DNA from: Sophora flavescens
Taxonomy: Eukaryota > Streptophyta > Magnoliopsida > Fabales > Fabaceae
Direction: 5' to 3'
NCBI GenBank assembly: GCA_030762895.1
Contig: CM061062.1
Location: 3,433,501 to 3,497,500, forward strand
Length of the DNA: 64,000 nt
Below, piece after piece: positions 1 to 11,558 of the stretch. Below the pieces are notes generated by a model. The model did not search any database. It saw nothing but the letters and a program-made list of their open reading frames with translations, and was not told the DNA's origin. Each line of letters starts with the position of its first letter. Position 1 is the first letter of the stretch. The position numbers and the translations under genes are program-made.

Positions 1-1
1 A

Positions 2-151
2 ACAGGTCAAGAAGAAGGACTCAAACTTGTTAGAAAACATGGTGGCTCATGCAAATCACTAATTGTATTCACCATTTTCATCATTGTTTTAAGCTCATTC
101 CTTTTCTTTATGGAGCCCCCCCTCAATGCCCTGGCATGCAGCAGCAGTTGA
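2..151 (+). CDS. Possible 3' end of a host gene, C-terminal tail with one membrane segment
   Basis: Reading frame 2 is open from the window edge to a TGA at 149-151, giving 49 residues. A basic stretch (KLVRKHGGSCKS) is followed by about 19 hydrophobic residues (LIVFTIFIIVLSSFLFFM) and a short tail. That layout would suit a tail-anchored or multi-pass membrane protein whose earlier exons lie before the window. The downstream 600 bases are AT-rich, with AATAAA near 724 that could serve as a polyadenylation signal. I do not recognise the family. A 49-codon open frame is not rare by chance, and overlapping frames are also open, so this is only a candidate. Confidence 0.28.
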   Translation, partial: TGQEEGLKLVRKHGGSCKSLIVFTIFIIVLSSFLFFMEPPLNALACSSS

Positions 152-789
152 TGAACACTTGGTATAGACGTATATATTTGGTTGATGAAACATGTCACCA
201 ACTCATCAGGTTTCTCCACCTTGTAGGAAGGCATTTGCAGCTGCCTTACAAATGGATGTACATTGTAAAAAAGGAAAGAAAAAAGTGTGAGGAGTGACAA
301 AGGAGACAAGTACTAGGCATTTATCACTGAGATTGTTTCTGTTATTACACATAATTGAGGGTTACAATAATATAATTGTATAACCTGTGTTAAAATATCT
401 AGACAAAGTTTCTATTGTACTGTAGAATATTCTAGAGTATTTTGAATGATCTTTTTATATAGTGGAATTAATCAGTTATTCAATAGAGCAATACTCTGCA
501 ATTATTTACTATTCATCACGTTTTTTGATATATTATTTTCCTAGTAAAAAAATACACTCCTACTTGCCTACTTTAAAGATAAGCTCAATTTATAAGCTCA
601 ATATAAATAGGGATTGATGATTGATTTGGAATTTGTATCATATTGTTCAACGTTATATATTTATTATAAAATATTATTGAGATTCTTATTTCTCATATTT
701 TCTTGCCTAAATCATATAATTTCAATAAAATATGAAACTGGTAGTATCCCCTGTGATCTCCATTGTTGAGTGCTTTGGTGAAAGGTGAT
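152..789. other. AT-rich stretch without recognised gene
   Basis: No convincing ORF, repeat or RNA gene is seen here. It may be 3' UTR plus intergenic DNA of the possible gene ending at 151. Confidence 0.5.
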
Positions 790-2798
790 GGGTGTGAATT
801 TGTGAACCCGATCCTCTCCATTTGTTGGAGAAATGGACATTTCCAGTCCATTAAATATGGACCATTAACGTGGCAAAAGAAAGAATCAATGGTTATGATT
901 TAATATGTTAAATTAATTACTATTTTATTTATAAAAAAAAAAACACATTGGAAACCCAAGGACCTGCAACCCTCCTCCGCCCAGAGAGTGTCGCACCGCC
1001 ACCGCGCCTCCTTGACACCCCACTGCATAACTGCCGTCACGCCTCGCGAAGGTTGAAGGTTCGACGTCCCTTCATCTCCCAGAAGCACCGCCGTCACGCC
1101 CTTCGTCGCCCCTTTACCTGTGCCGCCGTGCGTCGCTGGAGTGCTGAAAATGATTCGCCCAACTCCCAATTGAGATTTGTATTCTGTATGTTGTATTGAT
1201 CTGCGCAAGCCAACCCCCCTAGTGTGTTTTTTCTTTTCTCATTCATATTATACAATGAAAGAATTGAAAATGTCATAAGCATAACAAATTTCTCATTCAG
1301 ATTGTTGCTTCTAAAATGTGAATAGCTAAAAACATCTTATGTTTTTGCAACTGAAGTTGGGTAGTCTTTGTACACTATGGTTATGGTTAGTAGTCTGTTT
1401 CTTCAAGTTTGGGTTCAAAGAAGAAGGTTGATTAAGAGAAATCATTCAAGTTATAATCCAGAGAAAGGAGAAGGTTGTTTCAGAGAAAGCATTCAAGTGA
1501 GTGGGTACGGCGGCACGGAGCAGTGGCGGGGTGAGACGTGGAAGACGACACTGTTGCACGGGTTTCCAATTCCTCTGTGTTTTTTTGATAATTAAAAGGT
1601 GAATTCTCCTATGCCTTCCATAAAATTGGGGTTAGATTTACCCAGCTCACGTGGATCAACGAGGTGCTGCCAACCAAGTCCAGCTCATTTAAAATGGTCC
1701 ACCTCTTCAAAGGCTTAGTCAAACCTCATTAAGTGTATATTTGCAAAAATAATTTACAGTGATATGTGATTTTCCCCTTCTATCCTTCATTCATCCATTC
1801 TTTGCAAAATCAGAAACTCAGCAAAATCCTAAACCTAAACGCATCATCATCATCATACCCACACCAAAGTAGCAAGCATCAACACCCACACCACCCCTGT
1901 TCGCCGGCGTTCAACAACCCAGTCGGCGGCGGCCCTTCCTCCCCCCTTAGTTTCGACGGCTGCCCCTCCTTCACCATAGCCTCAATCTCCAACCTAAAAG
2001 TTACCCAGAACTTGAACCCCGCACCTTGTCCACCGCCACTGAAGTTCTACGGCGCAGTCCACAACCCAGTCGGTGGCAACCCTTTTTCCCCCGTGTTTGC
2101 GACGACGGCCCTTCCTTCCCTCGTGTTTTCGACGGTGCCATTCCTTCCCCCTTGTTTTGGATGTTGATTTCGTTCGCCCTCGTCTTGTGACAGTGTTTCC
2201 TCCCGCTTCTGCCTTCCACCTCCAGCCGTCCCAGATTCGTTCATTTGTTACAGCTCGCGTTCACTTGGAATCAAAGGGGGAAATAAGGGTGGCAGTGGTC
2301 TGCGTTTTGGACACCGCCGTCGAACAGTGGTGGCGGTGGGCAAGGTGTGGGTGAGGCCGTCGAAACCAAACCATTGTTGCTCAGTGATGCAGATGAATGT
2401 TTAGGTTTTAGGTTGGGTTTGGAGTACGTGATTTAGCTGGTGTTCTAATTTTGCAAAGAATGGATGAATGAAGGACAGAAGGGAAAAATCACATATCAGT
2501 GTAAATTATTTTTGCAAATATACCCTTAATGAGGTTTGACCAAGCCTTTGAAGAGGTGGACCATTTTAAATGAGCTGGACCTGGTTGGCAGCACCTCATT
2601 GATCCACATGAGCTGGGTAAATCTAACCCCAATTTTATGGAAGGTACCGGAGAATTCACCTAATTAAAATATTACATTAATATATTAAATTACAACCATT
2701 ATTCTTTCTTTTGCCACATGTATGGTTTAGATTTAATGGACTGAAATTGTCCATTTCTCCCACAAATGGTGAGGATCTGGTTCCGTGAATTTGCGCCG
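790..2798. mobile_element. Outer Mutator-like element (non-autonomous) with long terminal inverted repeats
   Basis: Sequence 790-957 is repeated, inverted, in two pieces: 1559-1597 and 2670-2798. Shared blocks include GGCAAAAGAAAGAAT, CATTTGTNGGAGAAATGGAC and the inner TIR edge CACA...GGAAACCC. The right repeat is split because a second element (1598-2660) inserted into it. Long inverted repeats (~165 bp) around GC-rich non-transposase DNA fit a Mutator-like element. I found no clear 9-bp duplication, so the outer ends are approximate. The interior (958-1558) is GC-rich with CCG-type repeats and no transposase, as expected for a Pack-MULE-like passenger. Confidence 0.6.
1598..2660. mobile_element. 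Inner Mutator-like element with ~215-bp TIRs and 9-bp TSD
   Basis: Starts GGTGAATTCTCC and ends GGAGAATTCACC. The terminal ~215 bp (1598-1815 against 2445-2660) are inverted copies, and both flanks carry the 9-bp duplication TAATTAAAA (1589-1597 and 2661-2669). Nine-base duplications and long TIRs are hallmarks of Mutator-like elements. The interior (about 1820-2440) is distinctly GC-rich and pyrimidine-rich, encodes no transposase, and has short Pro/Ser-rich open frames on both strands. It could be captured genic DNA. Confidence 0.85.
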
Positions 2799-2855
2799 TT
2801 AAATCATTCTTTGATCACCAGTAAAAGTTAATCAATGCTCAAGTAATCACTTTAA

Positions 2856-4373
2856 GGATTCGTTTGGTGGTCGAGATAAGATAGGGGCGGATATGATAAG
2901 AGAGCATGATAGGAGTATATATGATAGGTTATGAGCAGGATAAGCTGATTATCTTATTCGACGTTTGGGGATCGTTTGATGGTCATGATAAGAGGGGCAG
3001 ATAGGATAAGGGAGCATGATAGGAGTAGGATATGATATGAGCATGATAAGCTATTATCCTATCCTACGCTTGGTGTCCACCAGATAACCAACTGGATATC
3101 ATTGTAATTTTAGTATGAATTTTAAAATTTTCGTTCTTGTTCTGAATGTTTTCATATTTTATTAGATTTTAGTTTTTTTATAATTTTCATTTTTTTAAGA
3201 TTATATAAAAAGACAAAATTGTCCTTATGATAAAATTACATATAATATTTAAAATTTTTAAATTATTGTTTAACTTAAATTAAATTTTTTATAATTTTAA
3301 ATATTCATTTTTAGTTTTTACTTTACATATAGTTAAATTATTAGAATTTTTTATTTATTTTTCAGTTTTTAAAAATAATATGACGTAACAAAATTAGTCT
3401 TGTGAGAAGAAATAATAATTTTTAAAATTAATTATTAATATTTTTATTATTTTATGTTTTATTATATCTTTTTCGGTAATCATATTATAATTTATTATAC
3501 TTTAATTATTTTATGTATACATTTTTTTATACTTTATTATACTTTAAATCACCTTATCTTATCCTGTTGAGTTCTAACCCAGCTCCCCCCTCAGGATAGA
3601 ATTTTAACTGGATGGATAGGATAGGATAGGAGACAGGATTGGTTTATCCTATCCTGCTGGCTCACCAAACAATAGTTTCAGACAGGATATGATAGCTTAT
3701 CATATCCCGTCTCTCTTATCCTGACCACCAAACGAGCCCTTGGTGTCCACCAGATAACCAACTGGATATTATTGTAATTTTAGTATGAATTTTAAAATTT
3801 TAGTTTTTGTTCTGAATGTTTTCATATTTCATTAGATTTTAGTTTTTTTTATAATTTTTATTTTTTTATTATACAAAAAGACAAAATTGTCCTTGCGGTA
3901 AAATTATATATAATATTTTAAAATATTGTTTAACTTAAATTAATTTTTTTATAATTTTAAATATTCATTTTTAGTTTTTATTTTCCATATAGTTAAATTA
4001 TTAGAATTGTTTTTAGTTTTTAAAAATAATATAAAGTAACAAAATTAGCCTTGTGACAAAATAAAATTAGTTTTTAAAATTAATTATTAATATTTTTATT
4101 ATTTTATGTTTTATTATAATTTTTTGGTAACTATATTATATTTTATTATATATAAAATATTTTTATACTTTATTATACGTTAAATCACTTTATCTTATCC
4201 TGTTGAGTTCTAACCCAACTCCCCCTCATGATATAATTTTAACTAGATGGACAGGATATGATAGGTGACATGATTGGTTTATCCTATCTTGCTGCCTCAC
4301 CAAACAATAATTTCATACAGGATATGATAGTTTATCCTGTCATGTCTCTCTTATCCTGACATCAAACGAACCC
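2856..4373. mobile_element. Rearranged Tourist-like (PIF/Harbinger) MITE, three partial copies in tandem
   Basis: The outer ends are GGATTCGTTTGGTGGTC and its inverted counterpart CATCAAACGAACCC, flanked by TAA on both sides (2853-2855, 4374-4376). Inside are repeated GATAGGAT-type subterminal motifs. A new left end restarts at about 2968 and another partial copy at about 3740 (TTGGTGTCCACCAGATAACC). The right end recurs at 3739 and 4373. The single-copy relative at 46499-47274 shows the ancestral layout. No transposase is present. Partial tandem duplication after insertion is my inference. Confidence 0.75.
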
Positions 4374-4440
4374 TAAAAATCCAATGATTTTATATTGTAA
4401 TCTTGATCATATATGCATGATCTAATGATTAAGATCAATG

Positions 4441-4825
4441 TTTTAAAAATCGGACCGGAGATCAAACCAGTGAGATCCTTGGATCATGGTTCAATTGGTT
4501 CAACCGGAACACTAATAAATAAATAAATAAATTATATACTAAATATATGTATAAAAAATATGTTAGTAAAAAAATGTATAAAAATTATTGTAGTTCCCAA
4601 AAAATTATATAACACTTCCCACGTTTTTGCCTGGTTCCCAACAAAGCTGCCCAATTGAATTTAAAAACCGACAATAAGTGGCAGTGGACGGTTCTCCGGT
4701 TCAAGCGGTTCCACCCGATTCTATCCGGTTTTTAGGCGATTTAAATGGACTAACGATTCTTGGAGCCTGATCGGACTGCACGACTAGTCGGTTCCCGGTT
4801 GAATCGGCCGGTCCGGTTCCATTTA
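4441..4825. repeat. Candidate MITE with ACCGG-rich ends
   Basis: The left end TTTTAAAAATCGGACCGG is roughly mirrored by GGCCGGTCCGGTTCCATTTA at the right, and motifs such as GGTTCAACCGG and CCGGTTTTTAGGCGAT lie between. This resembles a common family of plant MITEs with CCGGTT-rich ends. I could not fix a target duplication, so the ends are approximate. Confidence 0.35.
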
Positions 4826-5244
4826 TCAAGATTTATTTACTCCATGTCAACTCTATCACCAACTACTATTTATTATTTTGGATCAAATATTTCAAAATAA
4901 GTTAGACTCTAAGGAAATATATGATTATGTTATCAAATTGTGCTAAATCAATTCAGACAATAGATTGTAAAAATCTACTACTCATTATAGAATAATGAAT
5001 CATATTTACGGTATTTTATAAACATACATCGGGTACTAATAGATGCATGGGTGTGTCTGGGTGGAGTCACGACCGTATCCCAAAGTGGCGGATCTAACAT
5101 TGACATTACGAGAATGCTAAATTGACACAGATTCCTGGATATCATGTGGTTGACCCTGTATGAACAGTATACTTTGTGACATTGTAGTGGGTCCTTTTTT
5201 TAAAAAAAAAAAAATTTTAATTTTTTTTTATAAATAATATTTTT

Positions 5245-5735
5245 GATTAAGTATGTGTAAATATCTGATGAATCAGGTACAAATATCTGGTGAATTCAGT
5301 TCATTATCTGATGAATGAGTTTTTTTGAGAAATAATTTTTTTGATTAAGTATGTGTAAATATATGATGAATCAGGTATAAATATCTGGTGAATTTAGTTC
5401 ATTATCTGGTGAATGTGTTTTTTTTTATAAATAAATTTTTTTGGTTAAGTATGTGTAAATATCTGGTGAATCCGGTATAAATATCTGTTGAATTCATTTC
5501 ATTATCTGGTGAATAGGTTTTTTTGAGAAATAAATTTTTTGGTTAAGTATGTGCAAATATATGGTGAATCAGGTATAAATATCTGGTGAATTCAGTTCAT
5601 TATTTGGTGAATGAGTTTTTTTTTATAAATAATTTTTTTGGTTAAATATGTGCAAGTATCCGGTGAATCATGTACAAATATCTGATGAATTCAGTTCATT
5701 ATCTGGTGAATGAGTTTTTTTAGAAATAAAATTTT
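5245..5735. repeat. ~99-bp tandem repeat, about 5 units
   Basis: The phrase GATTAAGTATGTGTAAAT or a close variant recurs at 5245, 5343, 5443, 5541 and 5640, a spacing of 98-100 bp. Each unit also carries ATCTGGTGAATTCAGTTCAT and a T-rich run. Confidence 0.9.
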
Positions 5736-5772
5736 TATTTTTTTAAAAAAGTCAAAATTAAAAAAAAAGTGT

Positions 5773-5806
5773 TGCTACAGTAGTACTACAGTGCGCTACT
5801 GTAGCA
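5773..5806. other. Perfect 11-bp inverted repeat (hairpin)
   Basis: TGCTACAGTAG at 5773-5783 pairs with CTACTGTAGCA at 5796-5806 across a 12-base loop, near the right end of the MULE-type MITE. Confidence 0.8.
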
Positions 5807-6044
5807 GTGTCGCGTATCTTGTCGAAAATTGTGTGCCAAATTAGCACAACTCTTGACATTATTCAGACTGATTAAAAAAGCTTATCAGCCATACTGTTCA
5901 ATTTTTGTTATGCAAAAACTCAAACTCCGCAGCTTTTTGAAAATACCAAATTTAGTCTAGATACATCATGTCCAAGAGAAAATACAAAACCAAAACACAT
6001 ACAAATTTGCTATTCCTACTGAATATCACATTAAAAAAAATAAA

Positions 6045-7973
6045 CTACTCTGTGAGTTCTACCAATTGTCGTTGTAGCAAAGCATAGTCATCCTCCATCA
6101 TTTTGGGCTTAACCTTCACAAAGAGATATTGTGGCCTCAACTCCTTTACAGACGACGACACTTGGGCAAGCTGTCGATCCCAACTTTCCTGACGAGCTCG
6201 CGCTTCCTAATTAATATCTACCATCTTCTCCAAAATGCTTAGATATTCATCTTGGTTTCTCTCAAGCTCCGGTGCCCCCAAAGATTCATCATTTTCTAAT
6301 TGGTCCCACATTTTCGTGATTTCAGCGTCGTTTTGATAGCTTATCTAGTTTTATAGCTAGAAAGGCCAAGGTTTTCAGGTCAATTGAGCTATTTAACCTC
6401 ACTAATTACCCAAATTTAACTTCTATTGACCCTAAGAAACATTTTTAGTCACTTAGGTAGTCACGTAGGTAATTTTTAGGATATTTTGGTGATTTTTCAA
6501 TTGATAAAACATTCTAATGCTACATTTATTTTTAGGTTAAAAGTGAAGCTCGAGAAAGCAAAAAAACTTGAAGAAAACAAGCAAAAGGGAAAGCAAAGAG
6601 GTCTCGCCTCGCGAGACAAGGCTCGCCACGCGAGCTAGAGCTACAACTGGTAAGCAATTTGGCCATCATTCTAGCCCGCCTCGTGAGCCAGACAACAGGA
6701 ACTTTAGCAAACTCTAGGTCTCGCCTCGCGAGACAGCTGTCGCCCTGCGAGAGTTCAAATTCAAACAAGAGCCAAAATAAGTGCTCGCCTCGCGAGCGTA
6801 CGCTGTTTCAGAATTGGATAAGTAGCTTGTTTATGTGTAGATTAGGGATCATTGTTTAGATCTACTTTTCTTGTTTCTCTTGGAGTTGCGTCTCCCCTAG
6901 TTTTCTTAGGTTTATTTCCAGTTGTAATGCATTCTTTTCTCTTGGATTTGATTATGCCTTTGCTGAGGAACTAATCCTCTTTTTGAGAGAACGATGAAGC
7001 CGCTCATGACGGCATAGTAAGTCAAGTGATGTTTTCTTATTCCCTTCTGTTAATTCTTGTTTCATAATTCTGAATCAATTGCGTTAATTAAAAGAGCTCG
7101 TGGTTAACTAGTCAAGCACGATGAGCCCCATCAGAGATTCGTGCTTTAGGACTTGAATTAGGGACATCGGTTGAGAATTTCTATAACTAGAATAGGAGAT
7201 TGGTTCAATCTATATAGGGAACCAAGAGCTTAATGAATCTAACTTGTGGGTTGCTATATAGAGATATAGGCAATTTGCATGCGTAGGTGTTTCCTTTTGT
7301 GCTCCATCGAGACATTAGGATAAATTAGGGTTCCTGGTCGGCGACGAAATTGAACTTAGGGATAAGAGATAATCACTTGGGTTGTATGCTTGATTCAGTG
7401 GGCGGATTCGGGACCTTAGATCTCCCAGTCATAAGTAAATCTAGATTTGTTTGTTTCCCCTTTAGGTAATTGATAATTGAGTAGATAACACTTTTTATCT
7501 CAACCACTACTCATAGTTGACTTGGTCAAATAATTGTTATATTCTAGGAATTTGGAATAATTGGTCTGCTAATCCTTGTGTTCGACCTTGGTAATTACTT
7601 GCCATGTTTTTATTAGTTTCTTCGATTCACACTTGGCGGAGTCCATCACGTTTCTTGTATTTTCTCTTTATAAACGATCTATGGTAATCTTATTTTCCAA
7701 ATCCTGCTACGAAGAATAACAAACTTTTAATTTATGACTATCCTTCATTTATTTCAAAACATGATACTCTCCGGTAACCACGACATGTATTTCGAAATGG
7801 GAAAATTTCACCATAAAGAATTCCTTCACATATGGAATGACACCACAAAGAGCAAAGGATAATTGGGGCTTGTGCGATTCAATAATATTTAGAAGATCCA
7901 TAATGTGATATACTCCATCTTCATCCCAATTACCGATTAATCGAATCCAGTACTCATTAATGGAGGTCGCCAT
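6045..7973 (-). pseudogene. Unrecognised gene remnant, split by a solo LTR and carrying an in-frame stop
   Basis: On the minus strand an ATG at 7973 opens 74 codons (MATSINEYWIRLIGNWDEDG...) rich in Trp, Ile and His, ending at 7749. Removing the solo LTR 6334-7648 and one copy of its CGTTT duplication gives a second coding-like block at 6333-6045. Its acidic-helical text includes KMWDQLENDESLGAPELERN and DRQLAQVSSSVKEL, and it ends in a TAG at 6045-6047. One internal TAG follows KMVDIN. The two blocks are about 100 bp apart in the empty-site sequence, and a GT...AG intron could join them, ending at TACAAG just before the second block. I recognise no family. It could be a host gene remnant or transposon cargo. 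The in-frame stop and the insertion argue that it is dead. Confidence 0.45.
6334..7648 (+). mobile_element. Solo LTR, Athila-like
   Basis: Begins TGATAGCTTATCTAGTTTTA and ends GGCGGAGTCCATCA. The 5-bp duplication CGTTT (6329-6333 and 7649-7653) flanks it exactly. The start closely matches the LTR start of element G (TGATAAGCC...CATCTAGTTTTATGGCTAG). It carries several CTCGCCTCGCGAGAC-type palindromes (about 6600-6795), as G does. With no internal region present, it is a solo LTR left by LTR-LTR recombination. Confidence 0.9.
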
Positions 7974-8014
7974 ATCTTATTCTAAACACCTACGCAAGGC
8001 CATCAGACTAGGAC

Positions 8015-9643
8015 CTTAACACCCCGTTTTTCATTAACGCTTGTTTGGATGCTTGTTTGGTTGTTGAGTCCTTGGAACTTAGTCTATAATTGTTGGTTAA
8101 GGGATAAGTGGGGGGTTTTGGCCTTAAAATCCCTTTATGGTACATGAGCATGCCCGTGCTCATTGACCAGCACGCCCGTGCTTAAGCTGCAAGCGTCTTG
8201 TGGATGCTGATGTGAGCATGACCGTGCTCAGCAGTCAAACGCATCTCGCTGACGCTAAGTTGAGCACGTTCGTGCTCAACAATAAGCACGGTCGTGCTCG
8301 GGCCTGAGTCTATATATAGACATCAGTTTGTGAGGGTTACGAGTTACAACCCTCAAATTGACATTTTAGGCAACCGTAAGTGTGACGGCAACCTTTCTCT
8401 TCCCTTCCTTGGAACCCAAACTGTTCTTGGTGTTCTTGCTCTTTGGGAGAGGCGATCATGCGCTAGTGCCAATTAACGTAAGGTAAACGTCTTCCCCTCT
8501 TATGTTTCCTTTTCAATTTATTTGATTAGGAAACTAATTGGTTAACCTTTTTTGATGTTGGCCAAGGCTTGAGGCGATTCATCGAGCCAAATGAGGGAAC
8601 CGGTTTGAGCAACATTGGTTAGAAAAAGGAATCTTCATACCAGGTATGGGGAGAAGGGACAATATGAATATGTAGGCTTGGGGGTAGCGTAAGACGAAGG
8701 GTTACCCATGACCCTATTATATGATAACATGTTTTGAGTGCCTATGTGTTTATCTTGATGTGATAACATGATTTATATGTGTCCTTGTACGCTTATGGCC
8801 TGATGTTTAATGTGTTCTTTTGATATGATGATGATATAATGTTGTTATAACATGTTGAATGTATTGATGACATGATTGAATGTTTAACATGAGATGAGAT
8901 GCCATGAATTGATTGTTGGTTGTTCGTTGTGAACTTTAATGATAAAGGACGTTTAACCTATAATGATAGGTTAATGATAAAAAGGGAGATTTTTCCCTTG
9001 GGTTAATAAGACATGAACGCTAATGTTAAAGGGAGGATTTTTGCCTAAAGGTTTAGAAAGACCCTAGGGAACGATTTGTGAGAAATTGAGAGAAGCCAAC
9101 AAAAGGATTAATTCCCCAAAAGTCATAAGACATAAGAGATTAAGTCAAGTGATAAGAATAATTGTTAATGGGCCTAGAATGCCAATAGGTTTGATCTAAG
9201 TTTTACCCCAAAGGTTTTGGCAAGGGTTTACAACCCTTACTGCCCAGAACAGTGCGGCCTGCTCTCGAGAACGACTGTGCTTAATAAGGAGCACGTACGC
9301 CCGTGCTCCATTCTAGAATCCAGAATAGGCCTTGCTCTTCGAGCACGACCGTGGTTAACAGTTAGCACAATCGTGTTTGACTTAAGGGCTGGCGCCTAGC
9401 ATGATCGTGCTGGTTAGGGAGCACGACCGTGCTCCCTTACCTAGAACAGAAAATAGAACAGTTGAGACAGGGGTTTTTACCCCAGACGCTTTAAAGTCTT
9501 AATAAGATACCAACGAAACATGAAGATCAAAAAACAAGTGAAAAGATGTTGTACCTTGGTAGCCTAGTGGCCAAAGGGGCCTTGATGCATGATGGTCAAG
9601 GTGATAATCTTTAGTGCTTAATGGCTAGAGTGATAATCGAAGT
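8015..9643 (+). repeat. Truncated gypsy-type LTR
   Basis: Starts TTAACACCCCGTTTTTC, probably a decayed TGTAACACCCCG, and continues to the E insertion point. It has repeated GAGCACGACCGTGCTC-type palindromes at 8148-8300 and again at 9240-9440. A TATA box TATATATA lies at 8311, and a good 5' splice site (CGTAAG|GTAAAC) at 8482/8483. The layout matches LTR families A, B and C further right. The right end is cut by element E, so the family is not certain. Confidence 0.55.
8311..8483 (+). promoter_or_regulatory. LTR promoter: TATA box, leader and candidate splice donor
   Basis: TATATATAGA at 8311-8320 sits just downstream of a palindrome cluster. About 160 bp later CGTAAG|GTAAAC is a strong match to a plant 5' splice site. 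Function is inferred from sequence only. Confidence 0.45.
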
Positions 9644-11199
9644 TGACACATGGAAACACAAGAAGGGGGGGGGGGGTTGAATTGTATTTCTTAACAGATT
9701 TTCGAAAAAGTCTCAAACCTTTTACAAGCAAAACAATAAAAACAACACACATGAAAACATTTTTGAAGAGTTAATAAACTCAAATTCAGAACCCCACAAT
9801 TAGTATAAACAAAAACTGTAAAAGATAAGGGTTTAGAAGATTCACGCAAGTGTTTTATCCTGGTTCACTCTCTTCCAACCAAGAGTTATGTCCAGTCCCT
9901 TCTACCTAAAGGTTTTTCTCCACTATTTTCCAAATAGATTACAAGTATTCAACACCTCTTCGGGCTACAAGTATTCTTTCTCTACCAAGTCTCTTCAAGC
10001 TCTAACTCTAACAAAGAGATGAATAGGTTTGATCTACGAACTCACTATGTGTGAGGATTTGAAAGTTTAAGATCAACAAGATTTACACGTAAACTTGTTT
10101 TACAATTTCAATAGATTTTTTGCACTATGATATCATAGCTTCATGTGTATGCAGGTGTATCTTTATCTGTGTCTCTTGTTTCTTCTTGAAAATTTTCAAG
10201 CATATATAGATGAAGTGTTTCTTTGTCGTGATCTTCTTCAACGGTCTTCAAATTATATCCATTTAGACATAGCATTAAATGCTTGGATCCGTTAAGACTG
10301 ATAACTTGATATGCTTCTTGGAGAAGTGCTTTTGATTATCAGAGAAATGCTTAAAGTAGAGCTGTCACTTCTCTGTTGTACCAAGGGTTGCTTTTTGACT
10401 TTCCGTCTTTGTACTTGACTTGATCTTTACAACAATGTAGTTGACATAGTACAAAGGTTTATGGTTTAGATGGTACGAAGATCTTTTATCCAAGAGATAA
10501 AGATTTTAAACAATAGAAGCAACAAGGGTAAAGAGACATATGTTCTTTGAATTAAATAATCAATCATTTGAAATAAATACATTTAAGCTTTAGACGGGTT
10601 CACGTCTTAAAACTAGTGGACGCACAGTTCTTTGGACGTGCAAGATTAACTTATCAGTGAGACGGACTCGTCTACTGATAATGCATCTACAGAGTTTTCG
10701 TCTAGTTTCGAGAGTTTGGATGTGCTATACTTAAGAGCTCGTCTGCTGACGTGGCGTCTATTGAGACTACTCCGTCTATCAAGTCTTTGGACTTGTTATA
10801 TTTCAAAGTCTCGTCTACTTGATTTTTCTTTAGTAACTCGTCTACCTTGGTTAATTTTACGATATCGTCTATACTTTCTTTAACGGTCTCGTCTACCATA
10901 AAGCTAAAAGACTCAGAATTTTACCAAGAGTTGTAGACTCGTCTAGAGGATTGAAATAGAATCTGATAGATTCCATACCTTAAATTTTAACTTCCTCTGA
11001 CTCGTATAAATCAAGTAAGCCCTGCATACTTATAAGAAACAAGTTAGATCTTTGACAATACTTTGCCATACCAATTTAACATTTTTGTTAGCATCAAAAC
11101 TTAAGGGATTATTTTAATCCAAAATCACTTTGGTTCTAACAATCTCCCTCTTTTTGATGCTAACAAAAAGGTTAAATTTGTTTCACTTTGGTTCTAACA
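9644..11199 (-). repeat. 3' LTR of element E
   Basis: On the minus strand it starts TGTTAGAACCAAAG after the tract AAAGGGGGAGAT, the usual SIRE-type LTR junction. It ends CCATGTGTCA at 9644. The junction is duplicated: TGTTAGAACC also starts at 11141, 58 bp inside. Repeated CTCGTCTA motifs occupy 10600-10950, upstream (in sense) of a TATA-like ATCTATATATGC near 10200. The C-rich run before the end (minus strand) is common in this lineage. Confidence 0.8.
11074..11178. repeat. Inverted repeat across the E polypurine/LTR junction
   Basis: AATTTAACATTTTTGTTAGC and the next bases at 11074-11100 are mirrored at 11152-11178, separated by about 51 bases that include one LTR start (11141). Confidence 0.7.
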
Positions 11200-11490
11200 A
11201 TCTCCCCCTTTTTGATGATGACAAAAACCAATTAAATTTTAGTGAGCAAAGTCTAAGATAGCTACAAAGCTCCCCTAAGACAAAGCATTCAAACTTTAAA
11301 GAGTAAAACAAATAAGCAGCAGCTCATATCAATTTTAACTTATTAGATAAGTCAGGTCGTATTCAAGAAAGTAGTATCAGAGCTAAACACTTTATTAGAG
11401 CTTATAAGTCAAACTATAGAGATATATCAAACAGAATTATGCAATAAAACAGTATGCACGTGAAAAAAGATATGTATGTCCAAAAACTGA

Positions 11491-11494
<4 letters not shown>

Positions 11495-11554
<60 letters not shown>
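11495..11554. repeat. (TA)30 microsatellite
   Basis: An uninterrupted TA dinucleotide run of about 60 bases between the E 3' LTR and the env-like ORF. Confidence 0.95.

Positions 11555-11558
<4 letters not shown>

Larger units (their letters stand above)
5109..5852. mobile_element. MULE-type MITE filled with tandem repeats
   Basis: A 9-bp duplication TTGACATTA (5100-5108 and 5853-5861) brackets the element. Its ends are imperfect inverted repeats: CGAGAATGCTAAATTGACAC against, in reverse, GAGTTGTGCTAATTTGGCAC. The interior is an AT-rich tandem array (5245-5735) plus an inverted CTACAGTAG hairpin. There is no coding capacity. The duplication length and the gagttgtgctaa-type end fit a Mutator-like MITE. 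Confidence 0.75.

Noticed and set aside
1766..2354. 133-aa and 93-aa Pro/Ser-rich ORFs as host genes
   Set aside because: They lie between MULE TIRs; one begins inside the TIR, and no intact gene structure is seen. Better treated as possible captured cargo.
6659..6859. 66-aa ORF
   Set aside because: Within the solo LTR and made of the palindrome repeats.
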